In this document: in pieces, positions 6,397-14,148 of the stretch | Layout: every line of letters begins with the position of its first letter | Position numbering within the stretch: the first letter of the stretch is position 1 | NCBI GenBank assembly: GCA_028688535.1 | Contig: JAQTXY010000014.1 | Coordinates: forward strand, 1 to 14,148 | Source: Methanothrix sp. | GTDB lineage: Archaea > Halobacteriota > Methanosarcinia > Methanotrichales > Methanotrichaceae | Direction of reading: 5' to 3' | DNA: 14,148 bases | Made by a program: the position numbers and the translations under genes | The notes under the pieces: model-generated | Told to the model about the DNA's origin: nothing | The model's database searches: none | Seen by the model: only the letters and a program-made list of their open reading frames with translations

Positions 6397-9234
6397 TTAT
6401 ACCACTTCGCCCTCTTCCGGAGCGTGCCGCGAGATTACCAGCCATCTGGCCAGCATCTCGGCCAGCTCTCCCGGCTGGACCGGCTTGGCAATGAAATCGT
6501 TCATCCCCGCCTGGAGGCATCTCTCCCGGTCGGCCTGCATGGCGGAAGCTGTCATGGCGATGATGGGAATGCTGGGACTGCTCGCCTCAGCCTCTTTTTG
6601 CCGGACGGCGCGGGTGGCCTCGAAGCCGTCCATCTCAGGCATCTGGCAGTCCATCAGCACCAGATCATAGGAAGCATTCTGCAGAGCTCGTACCGCCTCG
6701 CGGCCGTTGGCCACCACATCCGTTCGGCAGCCCAGCCTCTTCAGCATGGCCAGGGCAACTCTCTGGTTTACGGGATTATCCTCTGCCAGCAGGATGCGAA
6801 CCTTGCCAGGAAGGACGAGAGCCGGGACGGCGGGTGTGGGCGCTACCTGGCTGGAGAAGGCAATCGACTGCGCACTGTGATCACTCTTCTCGAACCTGAC
6901 TGTGAACCAGAATGTTGATCCTACTCCCTCTGTGCTCTCTGCTCCGATCTTGCCGTTCATCATCTGAACCAGTTGTTTGGAGATAGCAAGACCCAGGCCT
7001 GTTCCTCCGTATTTGCGTGTGGTGGAGCCGTCTGCTTGCGTAAATGGTGTGAATAAAGCCTTCAATCGGTTGGCCGGGACGCCGATACCTGTATCGCTCA
7101 CCGAAAAACGAAGCGTAATATTTGTCTCTTCCTCATTCTCCACGATCACCTTAATTTGGACCATGCCCCGGTTGGTGAACTTTACAGCATTGCCACCCAG
7201 GTTGGCCAGAATCTGACGCAGCCTGCCTGCATCGCCCCGCAGCAGCATGGGCACATCCGGATCCACCAGGCAGGTTACCTGCAACCCTTTCTCCTGAGCG
7301 CTCCTGGAGAGGAGATCGGTTGTATACTTCAGCACGCCGGCCAGATCGAAGTCTTGCATCTCCATCACCAGCTTGCGGGCCTCAATCTTGGAGAAATCCA
7401 GAATATCGTTGATGAGTGCCAGCAGCGCTTCGCCGCTGCTGTTGATGGTCTGAGCGTATTCCTGCTGCTCGCTATTCAAATCCGTGTCCAGCAGCAATTC
7501 GGTCATGCCTATGACGCCGTTCAAGGGCGTGCGAATCTCATGGCTCATGTTGGCTAAAAATTCGCTCTTGGCGGCGTTGGCCTTTCTGGCAAGTGCCGTC
7601 AATTCATTAGCCTTGGCAATTGCGATCTTCAGTTGCTGGTTGGCCTTTTGCAGCTCCTCCTCCGCCCACTTGCGTTCGGTTATATCCCGGATGATGCCCA
7701 CAATAAACTTGCCGCCGGAATTGTCCGTATACAATGTCTTCTTGGTTATTATGGTGCGATCCTTCCCCTGAGAATCAGTTATAGTTTCCTCATTTACGTT
7801 CTCTTTTCCCGTTTCAAAGACCTTCTCATCCTTCTCCAAGAATACGGCAACCTGCTCAGAGGGAAAGAAATCGTAATCCTTCTTTCCGAGGAGTTCCTCG
7901 CGGATGTGGCCCGATAATGCACAAAAAGCGTCGTTCACCAGAACAAATTGATGCTGCCGATTCTTGACGAATAATGGATCGCCGATGGAATTGATGATCT
8001 TTTCCAGGTAGTCTTTGGATTCTTTCAGCTCTTCTTTTGCTCTCTTGCTCTCGGTAATATCGCGAATGGATTCGATGGCGCCCAGGCGTTTTCCCTTGGC
8101 ATCGAAGATCGGCGCTCCCGTCGCCCACACATGCGCACCCCTGCCGCCAAATAATGCCGGCGTAAATATTTCTGCGTAGAGTGTGTTGCCTTTTCGTCGC
8201 ACATATTGATAGTTGGATGCAATTTCCGTATCGTCCTTATCTAATAGATCCAGCAACTGTCGCCGCCTTTCTCCATAGAACGGGATGGCATAGGCATGGT
8301 CGCCCTGCCCGATCATATCCTTCTTGTTGACACCGGTCATCTCCTCCATGGCCCGGTTCCAGGCGATTACCTTCCCTTGCAGATCGATGACAAAGGTTGC
8401 ATCGGGAAGAAACTCAATAATCGCGGCCAGCTTGCTCTCCGATTCCTGCTTGGCATCATCTCTTTGCTTTTGCTTAGTGATATCGGACAAGATTCCGGTT
8501 ATTCCTAATGTCCGACCCTGTTCGTCGATCTCAATTCGACTGGAGGTCCTAACATGTCTATATCGATTGCCTTTATCCCGAACGCGAAATTCGTAAGGCT
8601 CAAGCCTGCCTTGCATTGTTTTGCACAAGCTGTCTTTCAAGCCGGGCAGATCCTCGGGATGAACGAATTCTGCGAAGCATTCTCCGATTACTTCTTCTGG
8701 CCTGTATCCCAACAGTCGTTCCACAACAGGACTTATGTAGATGATGATACCCGCACTATCCAGTGTAAATATAGCATCGTTGAGATTTTCTACAAAGGTT
8801 TTATATCGTTCTTGCGATCTCTTAAGTGCTTCTTCCATGATTTTGTGTTCTGTGATATCGATCAAGAATCCCTGGTAGGATGAAACCACATTAATAGGAT
8901 CATCTTTCGCGTCGACCATTGCATCAGCCTGGATGGAAACCCAGACCCTCTTCCCGTCTTTGCGAAATAGCTCGGCTTCGAAATTCTTTACGCTGCCACA
9001 TTCTTCCAGGAGGCGGTGAAACTCTTGTTGCCGGAAAGGATCGGCAAAAACCTGCCTATCGATGTCTGTGACGGAATTTATCAGATCCTCTGGAGAATCA
9101 TATCCCAGGATGTGAGCAAGAGCAGGATTTGCAATCGTATAGCGTCCTGCAGCTGATGTCTGAAAGATCCCTATTGCCGCTTTTTCACAGAGGTATTGGG
9201 AAATTTCTCGATCTCGCATCCGATCGTATTCCAT
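6397..9234 (-). CDS. Soluble hybrid histidine kinase: four PAS domains, HisKA, HATPase, receiver
   Basis: The 945-residue protein has four PAS/PAC units (about 12-130, 142-256, 266-396, 406-522), each ending in the PAC-like DIT motif, a short coiled coil (about 520-556), HisKA with phospho-accepting H565 in [10 protein letters not shown], HATPase_c (about 663-783: N-box [22 protein letters not shown]) and a receiver (about 812-935) with phospho-accepting D862 in [11 protein letters not shown] and conserved K917 in AKPV. There is no membrane segment, so it senses an intracellular signal. It has no output domain; phosphate must pass to a separate response regulator not present here. A receiver fused at the end is a bacterial-style hybrid layout also common in Methanosarcinales. 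AGGAAAG upstream of the ATG may be the ribosome binding site. Divergent from a secreted protein gene; ligand unknown. Confidence 0.94.
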   Translation of the reverse strand: MEYDRMRDREISQYLCEKAAIGIFQTSAAGRYTIANPALAHILGYDSPEDLINSVTDIDRQVFADPFRQQEFHRLLEECGSVKNFEAELFRKDGKRVWVSIQADAMVDAKDDPINVVSSYQGFLIDITEHKIMEEALKRSQERYKTFVENLNDAIFTLDSAGIIIYISPVVERLLGYRPEEVIGECFAEFVHPEDLPGLKDSLCKTMQGRLEPYEFRVRDKGNRYRHVRTSSRIEIDEQGRTLGITGILSDITKQKQRDDAKQESESKLAAIIEFLPDATFVIDLQGKVIAWNRAMEEMTGVNKKDMIGQGDHAYAIPFYGERRRQLLDLLDKDDTEIASNYQYVRRKGNTLYAEIFTPALFGGRGAHVWATGAPIFDAKGKRLGAIESIRDITESKRAKEELKESKDYLEKIINSIGDPLFVKNRQHQFVLVNDAFCALSGHIREELLGKKDYDFFPSEQVAVFLEKDEKVFETGKENVNEETITDSQGKDRTIITKKTLYTDNSGGKFIVGIIRDITERKWAEEELQKANQQLKIAIAKANELTALARKANAAKSEFLANMSHEIRTPLNGVIGMTELLLDTDLNSEQQEYAQTINSSGEALLALINDILDFSKIEARKLVMEMQDFDLAGVLKYTTDLLSRSAQEKGLQVTCLVDPDVPMLLRGDAGRLRQILANLGGNAVKFTNRGMVQIKVIVENEEETNITLRFSVSDTGIGVPANRLKALFTPFTQADGSTTRKYGGTGLGLAISKQLVQMMNGKIGAESTEGVGSTFWFTVRFEKSDHSAQSIAFSSQVAPTPAVPALVLPGKVRILLAEDNPVNQRVALAMLKRLGCRTDVVANGREAVRALQNASYDLVLMDCQMPEMDGFEATRAVRQKEAEASSPSIPIIAMTASAMQADRERCLQAGMNDFIAKPVQPGELAEMLARWLVISRHAPEEGEVV

Positions 9235-9260
9235 CTAGATCTTTCCTGTAGTCTTCCGAG

Positions 9261-9269
9261 AATATATTA
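9261..9269 (-). promoter_or_regulatory. TATA-like element of the kinase gene
   Basis: Leftward TAATATATT lies about 31 bp before the ATG at 9234. A second AT-rich element (TATAT region near 9279-9284) would give a longer leader including the AGGAAAG ribosome-binding-like sequence. Which one is used cannot be decided here. Confidence 0.35.
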
Positions 9270-9312
9270 GTCACCCGATATACTTTAACCTGATGGATTT
9301 ATCAAAAGAGCA

Positions 9313-9323
9313 AAAAATATTTA
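9313..9323 (+). promoter_or_regulatory. TATA-like element of the secreted glycoprotein gene
   Basis: AAAAATATTTA is centred about 31 bp before the ATG at 9349, predicting transcription start within about 5 nt of the start codon. No ribosome binding site precedes the ATG, consistent with a leaderless mRNA. Confidence 0.4.
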
Positions 9324-9348
9324 CACCAAGCGACCTATCCGTATTGCC

Positions 9349-10299
9349 ATGAGATACAGTATGCTTTTTGTGCTGGCCCTGTTGCTCTGCAGCTGCGGAG
9401 CACTCGGCCAGATTAATGACACCACGTTTGATGAATTGATGACCTCAGCCTTGCGGTCTCTGGTGGTCGACACTTCTGCCAATCTCGAATCGTACCGCTT
9501 TACCATGGAGATGGAACAGAAAATAGATATGGTTAACCTCTCCTCTGGCGATATTCAGAAGCTTTACTCGCATTCAATCGGCTACGGCATGGCTAACACG
9601 ACCGAGAGGGCTCTCAAGTTGTCCCTTGCCTCTCTCTCCTACGCAAAGGACGATGAGGGCAACACCAGCGCCACTGCGATAGAGGAGTATCTTATCAACG
9701 ACACCCTCTACCTCAAGGCCGATGGAAACTGGACGGCCATGAAGATCCCCGGCGTGGCGGATACCTGGTCGGCGCAAAACACAATGAATCAGCAGCTAGA
9801 GATGTTCAATCAGTCTCGCCTCACTCTGATTGGTTCGGAGAATGTGGAGGGAGTGGACTGCTACAAGGTCCGAGCGGAGATTGAGATGGGCGCTATAGCC
9901 GATCAACTCTCTGCAGATGTGACTTCCATTATGCCTATGCAGAGCATGAACTACAGCGAACTCTTCCGCAATATGGCCCTGGACGTCCACTATTGGATCA
10001 CCAAAGATACTCATCTTCTCAAGAAGACGGATGTAACAGAGGTATTCGTAGTGACACCTCAGTCTTTAGGCCTGTTTGGCAATGATTCTGATGCCATGGA
10101 AATGCGAATAAATTCTGAAGTTTCCATGCTCTTCGAGGGCTTCAATGAAAGCGTGAACGTCAAGCTTCCGGCTGAGGCTATGAAGGCCCAGCCCTTCCCC
10201 ATGGGTCTGATGGCCTCAGAAGCAGCAGCTTCTGTCCTGGAAGACAATAAGACAATGTTGAACGAAACACTGCAAAATGAAACAATGCCCGTAAAGTAG
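9349..10299 (+). CDS. Secreted or lipid-anchored protein, LolA/LppX-like, rich in N-glycosylation sequons
   Basis: The 316-residue product starts with a signal peptide (residues 1-20) containing LCSC followed by G, which could be a lipobox, or an ordinary cleavage site after ALG. The mature part has a pattern seen in LolA/LppX-type half-barrel proteins: SYRFTMEMEQKID near the start, a central block with LYLKADGNWTAMKIP, then VEGVDCYKVRAEIEM and HYWITKDTHLLKKTDV. Such folds bind lipids or hydrophobic ligands. I count 13 N-x-S/T sequons, so heavy archaeal N-glycosylation is likely. It is divergent from the multi-PAS kinase and followed by a strong terminator, so it is a single-gene transcript. 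Fold assignment is by pattern only; function is unknown. Confidence 0.75.
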   Translation: MRYSMLFVLALLLCSCGALGQINDTTFDELMTSALRSLVVDTSANLESYRFTMEMEQKIDMVNLSSGDIQKLYSHSIGYGMANTTERALKLSLASLSYAKDDEGNTSATAIEEYLINDTLYLKADGNWTAMKIPGVADTWSAQNTMNQQLEMFNQSRLTLIGSENVEGVDCYKVRAEIEMGAIADQLSADVTSIMPMQSMNYSELFRNMALDVHYWITKDTHLLKKTDVTEVFVVTPQSLGLFGNDSDAMEMRINSEVSMLFEGFNESVNVKLPAEAMKAQPFPMGLMASEAAASVLEDNKTMLNETLQNETMPVK

Positions 10300-10304
10300 T
10301 CCTG

Positions 10305-10338
10305 CTCAGGCCGCTGTGGCGGCTTGAGTCCCATTTTT
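10305..10338 (+). terminator. Hairpin and T-run terminator after the secreted glycoprotein gene
   Basis: CTCAGGCCGC (10305-10314) pairs with GCGGCTTGAG (10319-10328) over ten positions including one G-U, with a TGTG loop, followed by five T residues at 10334-10338. It begins 5 nt after the stop codon. It may also serve the converging gene, which ends at 10356. Confidence 0.75.
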
Positions 10339-10355
10339 CCCAAAAGAAATGATGG

Positions 10356-10694
10356 TCACATCATCCTCTTTCGCCAAGCCAAGAGGAGCATGCCAATTGA
10401 CAGAAATGCAGGCAGCACACCCATGCCGGGTGATTGTTGTGCAGTCTCGTTTTCGAAAAGATCATCATCTAGATGAGTCTTCTTCTTGGTGCTCTTGGCA
10501 GCCATACCCAAGCTTGAGACTCCTATAATCTTGGCAGCACCATCGGTAAAGGAACTCGTTGACTTTGATGAGACGCTCTTGCTGTGAAAACTGCTCGATT
10601 TCCCTCCGCTTCTTCCGCTCGACTTGGCATCTATAGCCGTTACGCTTACCAGAAACAATACGATCAGCAATACAAAGATAATTTTCAGCTTCAT
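10356..10694 (-). CDS. Small Ser-rich surface protein with PGF-CTERM-like sorting tail
   Basis: The 112-residue product has a signal peptide (about 1-23, KLKIIFVLLIVLFLVS then AIDA), a low-complexity Ser/Lys-rich middle (24-75), one sequon (NET) and a C-terminal tail: PGMG (89-92), a hydrophobic helix (93-106) and basic RKR. That three-part tail matches archaeosortase recognition signals of the PGF-CTERM kind, with Met in place of Phe; family knowledge says such proteins are cut and lipid-linked at the cell surface. The ATG at 10694 is chosen over a TTG at 10703, giving a 5-nt gap after the riboflavin synthase stop, so the two genes are probably cotranscribed although functionally unrelated. 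No ribosome binding site is obvious. Alternative: a simple membrane-anchored protein. Confidence 0.75.
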   Translation of the reverse strand: MKLKIIFVLLIVLFLVSVTAIDAKSSGRSGGKSSSFHSKSVSSKSTSSFTDGAAKIIGVSSLGMAAKSTKKKTHLDDDLFENETAQQSPGMGVLPAFLSIGMLLLAWRKRMM

Positions 10695-10699
10695 CTCAA

Positions 10700-11368
<669 letters not shown>

Positions 11369-11406
11369 CATCTCCTACTTTCCAACCAATGACAATTCTT
11401 TGCAGA

Positions 11407-13044
11407 TTAATTTGTCGGACGAGGCCCGCAAAGCTCCCGAATCTTTTCCGCCTGCGTGATCACCTCCGCAAAGTTGGTTGCCGCTCTCCCCCAGGCGGCC
11501 GCCTTTGCAGAACTCTTTTCCTCCAGCATGGCCCGGTCAAGCCACCAGACCGCTTCCCAGTAATTGTCTTCCGTCTCCGCCCACAATTTTGCTGCTTTTT
11601 GCTGCGGCTCTTTTCCCATTACCTGGACCGTCTTCCACATGGCTGCTGACGCATCTTCTTTGAGGTTAAATACCAGGTCTTCCGGTCGCGATCCTACTGT
11701 AAAGTTGACATAAGTTCCCATCTGGCCGCCAGCCAGGGTGCCCCAGTAGGGCATGCCGGGATTTCCCGTGCAGATGGAGACCTTATGATCAGCAGGGATA
11801 GCTATCGCCGAATAGAGTGTCGCAACATCCGGGCGGAAACGGTTGATGGTATTGGTGCTCCAGGGATCGTCAAGATGCCATTTCTTCCCGTCCCACCAAT
11901 CAGTTAAGGCGAATGTCTCAACGGCTGATGAATAGTCGAATTTTCCCAGCCGGTCATTGATCATCTTCTCTGCTGTCAGGTATCGATAGTAGCTGGAAGG
12001 GTAATACTTGAGTGGGTCCCAGATAGGTTGAGAGGGCTTCATGGTGGTGTTCAGATAATGGTTGGTTACTACCAGATAATCCGACTCGTTGTTGTCCCCG
12101 GCTCGTCGCAGAGCATACCTGGCCCGAGTGGCCTCCAGAACAGTGACATTGCCCCCGGCATCAAGGAGCATATGATTAAGGCCGAACATGCGTGTAGAGT
12201 TGATGAGGAAATCTTCCGCTTCCGGGACGTTGCCACAGGTCATGGCCACATAGGGCAGCTCCAGAAATCCTGTAATGCCGGGGCCGTTGTCGCCGGGCCC
12301 CTTCTGGGATGCTGCTGCCATGATGTAAATTAAACCCTTATCGTTGAAGGCAGAGTTGCTTCCCGTTCGCCCTGCACCGCTGGGTATGATGCAGGAATTG
12401 CCGGAATCTGGGTAGAGGGCAAGGATGATCGAATAGGAATTAGATGGCAGATGATAGTAATCGAAATTTGTCCCCGCGATCATACCTTTGCCGGTGGTGT
12501 TGCCAAATGCGGCTATAATCGTGCAGTGATCGAGAGGCTGCGGCCCTTGCCTTCCACCCCAGTAGAGCATAACCACCGGATCGTCCTGACCGAACTGATA
12601 GCCCTGATCGATCATGCCGTCCGTTATGCCCTGGAAGAATGAGAGAAAATCAAACTGGGGAAGCTCTCTGGCGATATATTGCCGGTATTCCCGGCAGCCC
12701 TGCAAGATCTCCTGCGAGGAGTTCTTTGCAAGAGCACTGGCCCAGGCGGCGTCCCGCACGATGGCAATATACTGGCCAGCCTGAAGGGCATACTGATAGC
12801 CCATATCATAAGGACCGCCCTGCAGCACAACAATGGGCATCATGCCCGGTGGAGGGAGATAGGATTTTGATGAGATTCCCACGGACTGATAAGAATTATT
12901 TAATTGGTCGCGAGAAAGACTGGCAGGATTTGTCTTTTCTGCATCTTCGGCGTTAGCGATCCCGGAGAAAGAGCAGTAAACCAAGATACAGAGCAGGATA
13001 AGAACCAATTGAAATGAATAGTATCGGGATTTTTGTCGGAACAT
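11407..13044 (-). CDS. Secreted C45-family (acyl-CoA:6-APA acyltransferase-like) hydrolase
   Basis: From ATG 13044 the product has 545 residues. A signal peptide spans about 8-33 (LVLILLCILVYCSFSG, cleavage near ANA-ED). The family nucleophile is C174 in DHCTIIAAFGNTTGKGMIAG, followed by TNFDYY, the C45 pattern in which the chain self-cleaves so that Cys becomes the new N-terminus of an Ntn hydrolase. Later family-like elements include SGAGRTGSNSAFNDKGLIY and VVTNHYL. Eight N-x-S/T sequons support a location outside the membrane. Members hydrolyse or transfer amide and ester bonds (penicillin acyl groups, ceramide-like or bile-salt-like substrates); the substrate here is unknown. The frame extends to 13239 but the signal peptide and a TATA element 27 bp before 13044 favour the shorter start. 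The C-terminal 80 residues are helical with many Ala/Glu/Trp. Confidence 0.85.
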   Translation of the reverse strand: MFRQKSRYYSFQLVLILLCILVYCSFSGIANAEDAEKTNPASLSRDQLNNSYQSVGISSKSYLPPPGMMPIVVLQGGPYDMGYQYALQAGQYIAIVRDAAWASALAKNSSQEILQGCREYRQYIARELPQFDFLSFFQGITDGMIDQGYQFGQDDPVVMLYWGGRQGPQPLDHCTIIAAFGNTTGKGMIAGTNFDYYHLPSNSYSIILALYPDSGNSCIIPSGAGRTGSNSAFNDKGLIYIMAAASQKGPGDNGPGITGFLELPYVAMTCGNVPEAEDFLINSTRMFGLNHMLLDAGGNVTVLEATRARYALRRAGDNNESDYLVVTNHYLNTTMKPSQPIWDPLKYYPSSYYRYLTAEKMINDRLGKFDYSSAVETFALTDWWDGKKWHLDDPWSTNTINRFRPDVATLYSAIAIPADHKVSICTGNPGMPYWGTLAGGQMGTYVNFTVGSRPEDLVFNLKEDASAAMWKTVQVMGKEPQQKAAKLWAETEDNYWEAVWWLDRAMLEEKSSAKAAAWGRAATNFAEVITQAEKIRELCGPRPTN

Positions 13045-13066
13045 GCTACAATATAACGTACCTATT

Positions 13067-13074
13067 CGATAAAA
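13067..13074 (-). promoter_or_regulatory. TATA-like element of the C45 gene
   Basis: Leftward TTTTATCG is centred 27 bp before ATG 13044. A second AT-rich motif at 13051-13056 is too near the ATG. The prediction is a leaderless transcript and supports the internal start. Confidence 0.4.
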
Positions 13075-13146
13075 TTCTTTTTGAGTGAATGCGCCTACTA
13101 ACATCGTCCTTTTTTCATAGATCATAGTAAAGCACCAAGGAGACAC

Positions 13147-13187
13147 GCTCCCTTTAGGGGGCGGGAGGAATTGGGTACGCTTCCCAA
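13147..13187 (+). repeat. Two tandem small hairpins upstream of tnpB
   Basis: GCTCCC (13147-13152) pairs with GGGGGC (13157-13162) around TTTA with one G-U, and TTGGG (13171-13175) pairs with CCCAA (13183-13187) around a 7-nt loop. Subterminal hairpins are typical of IS200/IS605 left ends, so these may mark the element's left end between the C45 gene and tnpB. The exact end and the target-adjacent motif cannot be placed from one copy. Confidence 0.35.
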
Positions 13188-13199
13188 CGAAGCATTTAT

Positions 13200-13207
13200 C
13201 ATATATG
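13200..13207 (+). promoter_or_regulatory. TATA element of tnpB
   Basis: CATATATG, itself a palindrome, is centred about 25 bp before ATG 13228. With no ribosome binding site before that ATG, a leaderless transcript is predicted. Confidence 0.4.
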
Positions 13208-13227
13208 AATACATACACTGCATCAAG

Positions 13228-14148
13228 ATGACGGAACAAGTTCTAACGGTCAACTGCAAGCTGAGTCCCACGGACTCCCAGGCCGAAGAGATAGAAGATA
13301 CTCTGAAAGCCTTTGCTGATGCCTGCAATTGGATCAATCAGACTGTCCCTCCAAAGACGGTGAACCATGTTCGCATACATGGCATGGTTTACCATGACGT
13401 TAGAGCTAAGTTCGGCCTATCTGCAAACCTGGCCGTGAGAGCAATCAACCGTGTCGCTGGTAATCGAAAGACGGCCATTCAGAACGGATCTAAGGTCAAG
13501 ATCTTCAAGCCGACCAGTATAGATTACGATGCCAGGATCTTTGCCTTCAGAGAGCACGATGAAGAAGTTAGCGTAACTCTCTTGAGATCAAGACAAAGGA
13601 TTAAGTTGGTTCTTGGATCGCATCAGAAAGATCTGCTCCGAGGATCAGAACCTACCAGTGCAACGCTCTGCAAGAAAGGATCTAGGTATGACATCCACAT
13701 CAACGTCAAGAGCGAGGCACCTGAGCAGATCCACGTTGACACGATTCTAGGTGTCGATCTTGGCATAACCGACATAGCAGTTACATCCGAAGGTCAAAGG
13801 TTCTGCGGAAAGACTATCAAACTAATCAATAACCATTATGCGTCTATGCGTGCTGTTCTACAACAGAAAGCCGTGAAAGGTACAAGAAGTACCAGGCGAC
13901 GATGCCGGGAACTTCAGAAACGACTATCGAGCAAAGAAAGCCGCTATCAAAGACAGATTAACCACGAAATCAGCAAAGCAATTGTGACCAGAGCGCAGGA
14001 GATCTCAGCTAAGATAGCTCTGGAAGATCTGACGGGCATCAGGGAAGACGTGAACCGGAAAGCCGGTAAGAACCAGAGACGAAGGATCAACGGTTGGGCC
14101 TTCTATCAACTCAAAGAATTTCTGGCATACAAGGCACTGCAAGCTGGT
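13228..14148 (+). CDS. tnpB: IS200/IS605-family TnpB (RNA-guided nuclease), 3' end beyond the window
   Basis: The visible 307 residues show an N-terminal OrfB_IS605 helix-turn-helix-like region (EQVLTVNCKLSP, then AFADACNWINQ), the RuvC-I aspartate D177 in GVDLGITDIAVTSEG and the RuvC-II glutamate E266 in ALEDLTGI. The four-Cys zinc finger and the third RuvC aspartate should follow just outside the window, so intactness cannot be judged. TnpB proteins cut DNA guided by an RNA made from the element's right end, also outside. No tnpA transposase lies upstream, so it is either a TnpB-only (nonautonomous) element or tnpA is on the far side. The start is chosen from the family N-terminus and the TATA position. 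An arginine-rich stretch (about 218-232) fits RNA binding. Visible part has no frameshift. Confidence 0.92.
   Translation, partial: MTEQVLTVNCKLSPTDSQAEEIEDTLKAFADACNWINQTVPPKTVNHVRIHGMVYHDVRAKFGLSANLAVRAINRVAGNRKTAIQNGSKVKIFKPTSIDYDARIFAFREHDEEVSVTLLRSRQRIKLVLGSHQKDLLRGSEPTSATLCKKGSRYDIHINVKSEAPEQIHVDTILGVDLGITDIAVTSEGQRFCGKTIKLINNHYASMRAVLQQKAVKGTRSTRRRCRELQKRLSSKESRYQRQINHEISKAIVTRAQEISAKIALEDLTGIREDVNRKAGKNQRRRINGWAFYQLKEFLAYKALQAG

Noticed and set aside
6255..6494. 79-codon rightward frame between rubrerythrin and the kinase
   Set aside because: No ribosome binding site or motif, and its second half is the antisense of the kinase receiver domain.
13045..13239. N-terminal extension of the C45 protein by 65 residues
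   Set aside because: The extension has no domain, would bury the signal peptide inside the chain, and lies upstream of the TATA element that fits ATG 13044.

Overview
The window looks like a piece of an archaeal chromosome, most likely from a methanogen of the Methanosarcinales/Methanotrichaceae (Methanothrix/Methanosaeta-like). This is inference. The grounds are an archaeal-type riboflavin synthase (RibC), an iron-sulfur flavoprotein with the Isf cysteine spacing known from Methanosarcina, AT-rich TATA elements about 25-28 bp before several start codons with little or no leader, a PGF-CTERM-like archaeosortase tail, and several exported proteins dense in N-glycosylation sequons. No rRNA, tRNA or CRISPR array was seen.

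Layout. (1) 1-1500 is AT-richer than the rest by eye. It holds a 5'-unclear, window-truncated leftward reading frame that recalls extracellular archaeal metalloprotease-like proteins, and a divergent chagasin-type (I42) protease inhibitor gene with a perfect palindrome at its predicted transcription start. (2) 1511-2949 is a divergent pair: an AMMECR1-domain gene leftward and an exported SagB-type nitroreductase-like gene rightward. (3) 2982-5523 is a leftward cluster: DrrA-like ABC ATPase, ABC-2 permease (1 nt apart), then an Isf-like flavoprotein 54 nt further on. (4) 5676-6179 is a rubrerythrin gene, divergent from the ABC cluster. (5) 6397-9234 is a soluble hybrid histidine kinase with four PAS domains and a C-terminal receiver. 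Divergent from it is a secreted or lipid-anchored protein with 13 sequons, ended by a strong hairpin-plus-T terminator. (6) 10356-13044 is leftward: a small surface protein with a sorting tail, riboflavin synthase 5 nt upstream of it, and a secreted C45 (acyl-CoA:6-APA acyltransferase-like) protein. (7) 13228 to the window end is an IS200/IS605-type TnpB gene, cut by the window, with two small hairpins just upstream.

Themes. Anaerobic redox and oxidative-stress biology (rubrerythrin, Isf-like protein, nitroreductase, riboflavin supply) is mixed with cell-surface biology (exported hydrolase, glycoproteins, sorted protein, exporter, protease inhibitor). I did not find a clearly new multigene defence or mobile system. 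The most noteworthy items are the palindrome-controlled inhibitor gene next to a protease-like frame, the PGM-variant sorting tail beside ribC, the exported flavoenzyme, and the orphan TnpB with structured left flank.
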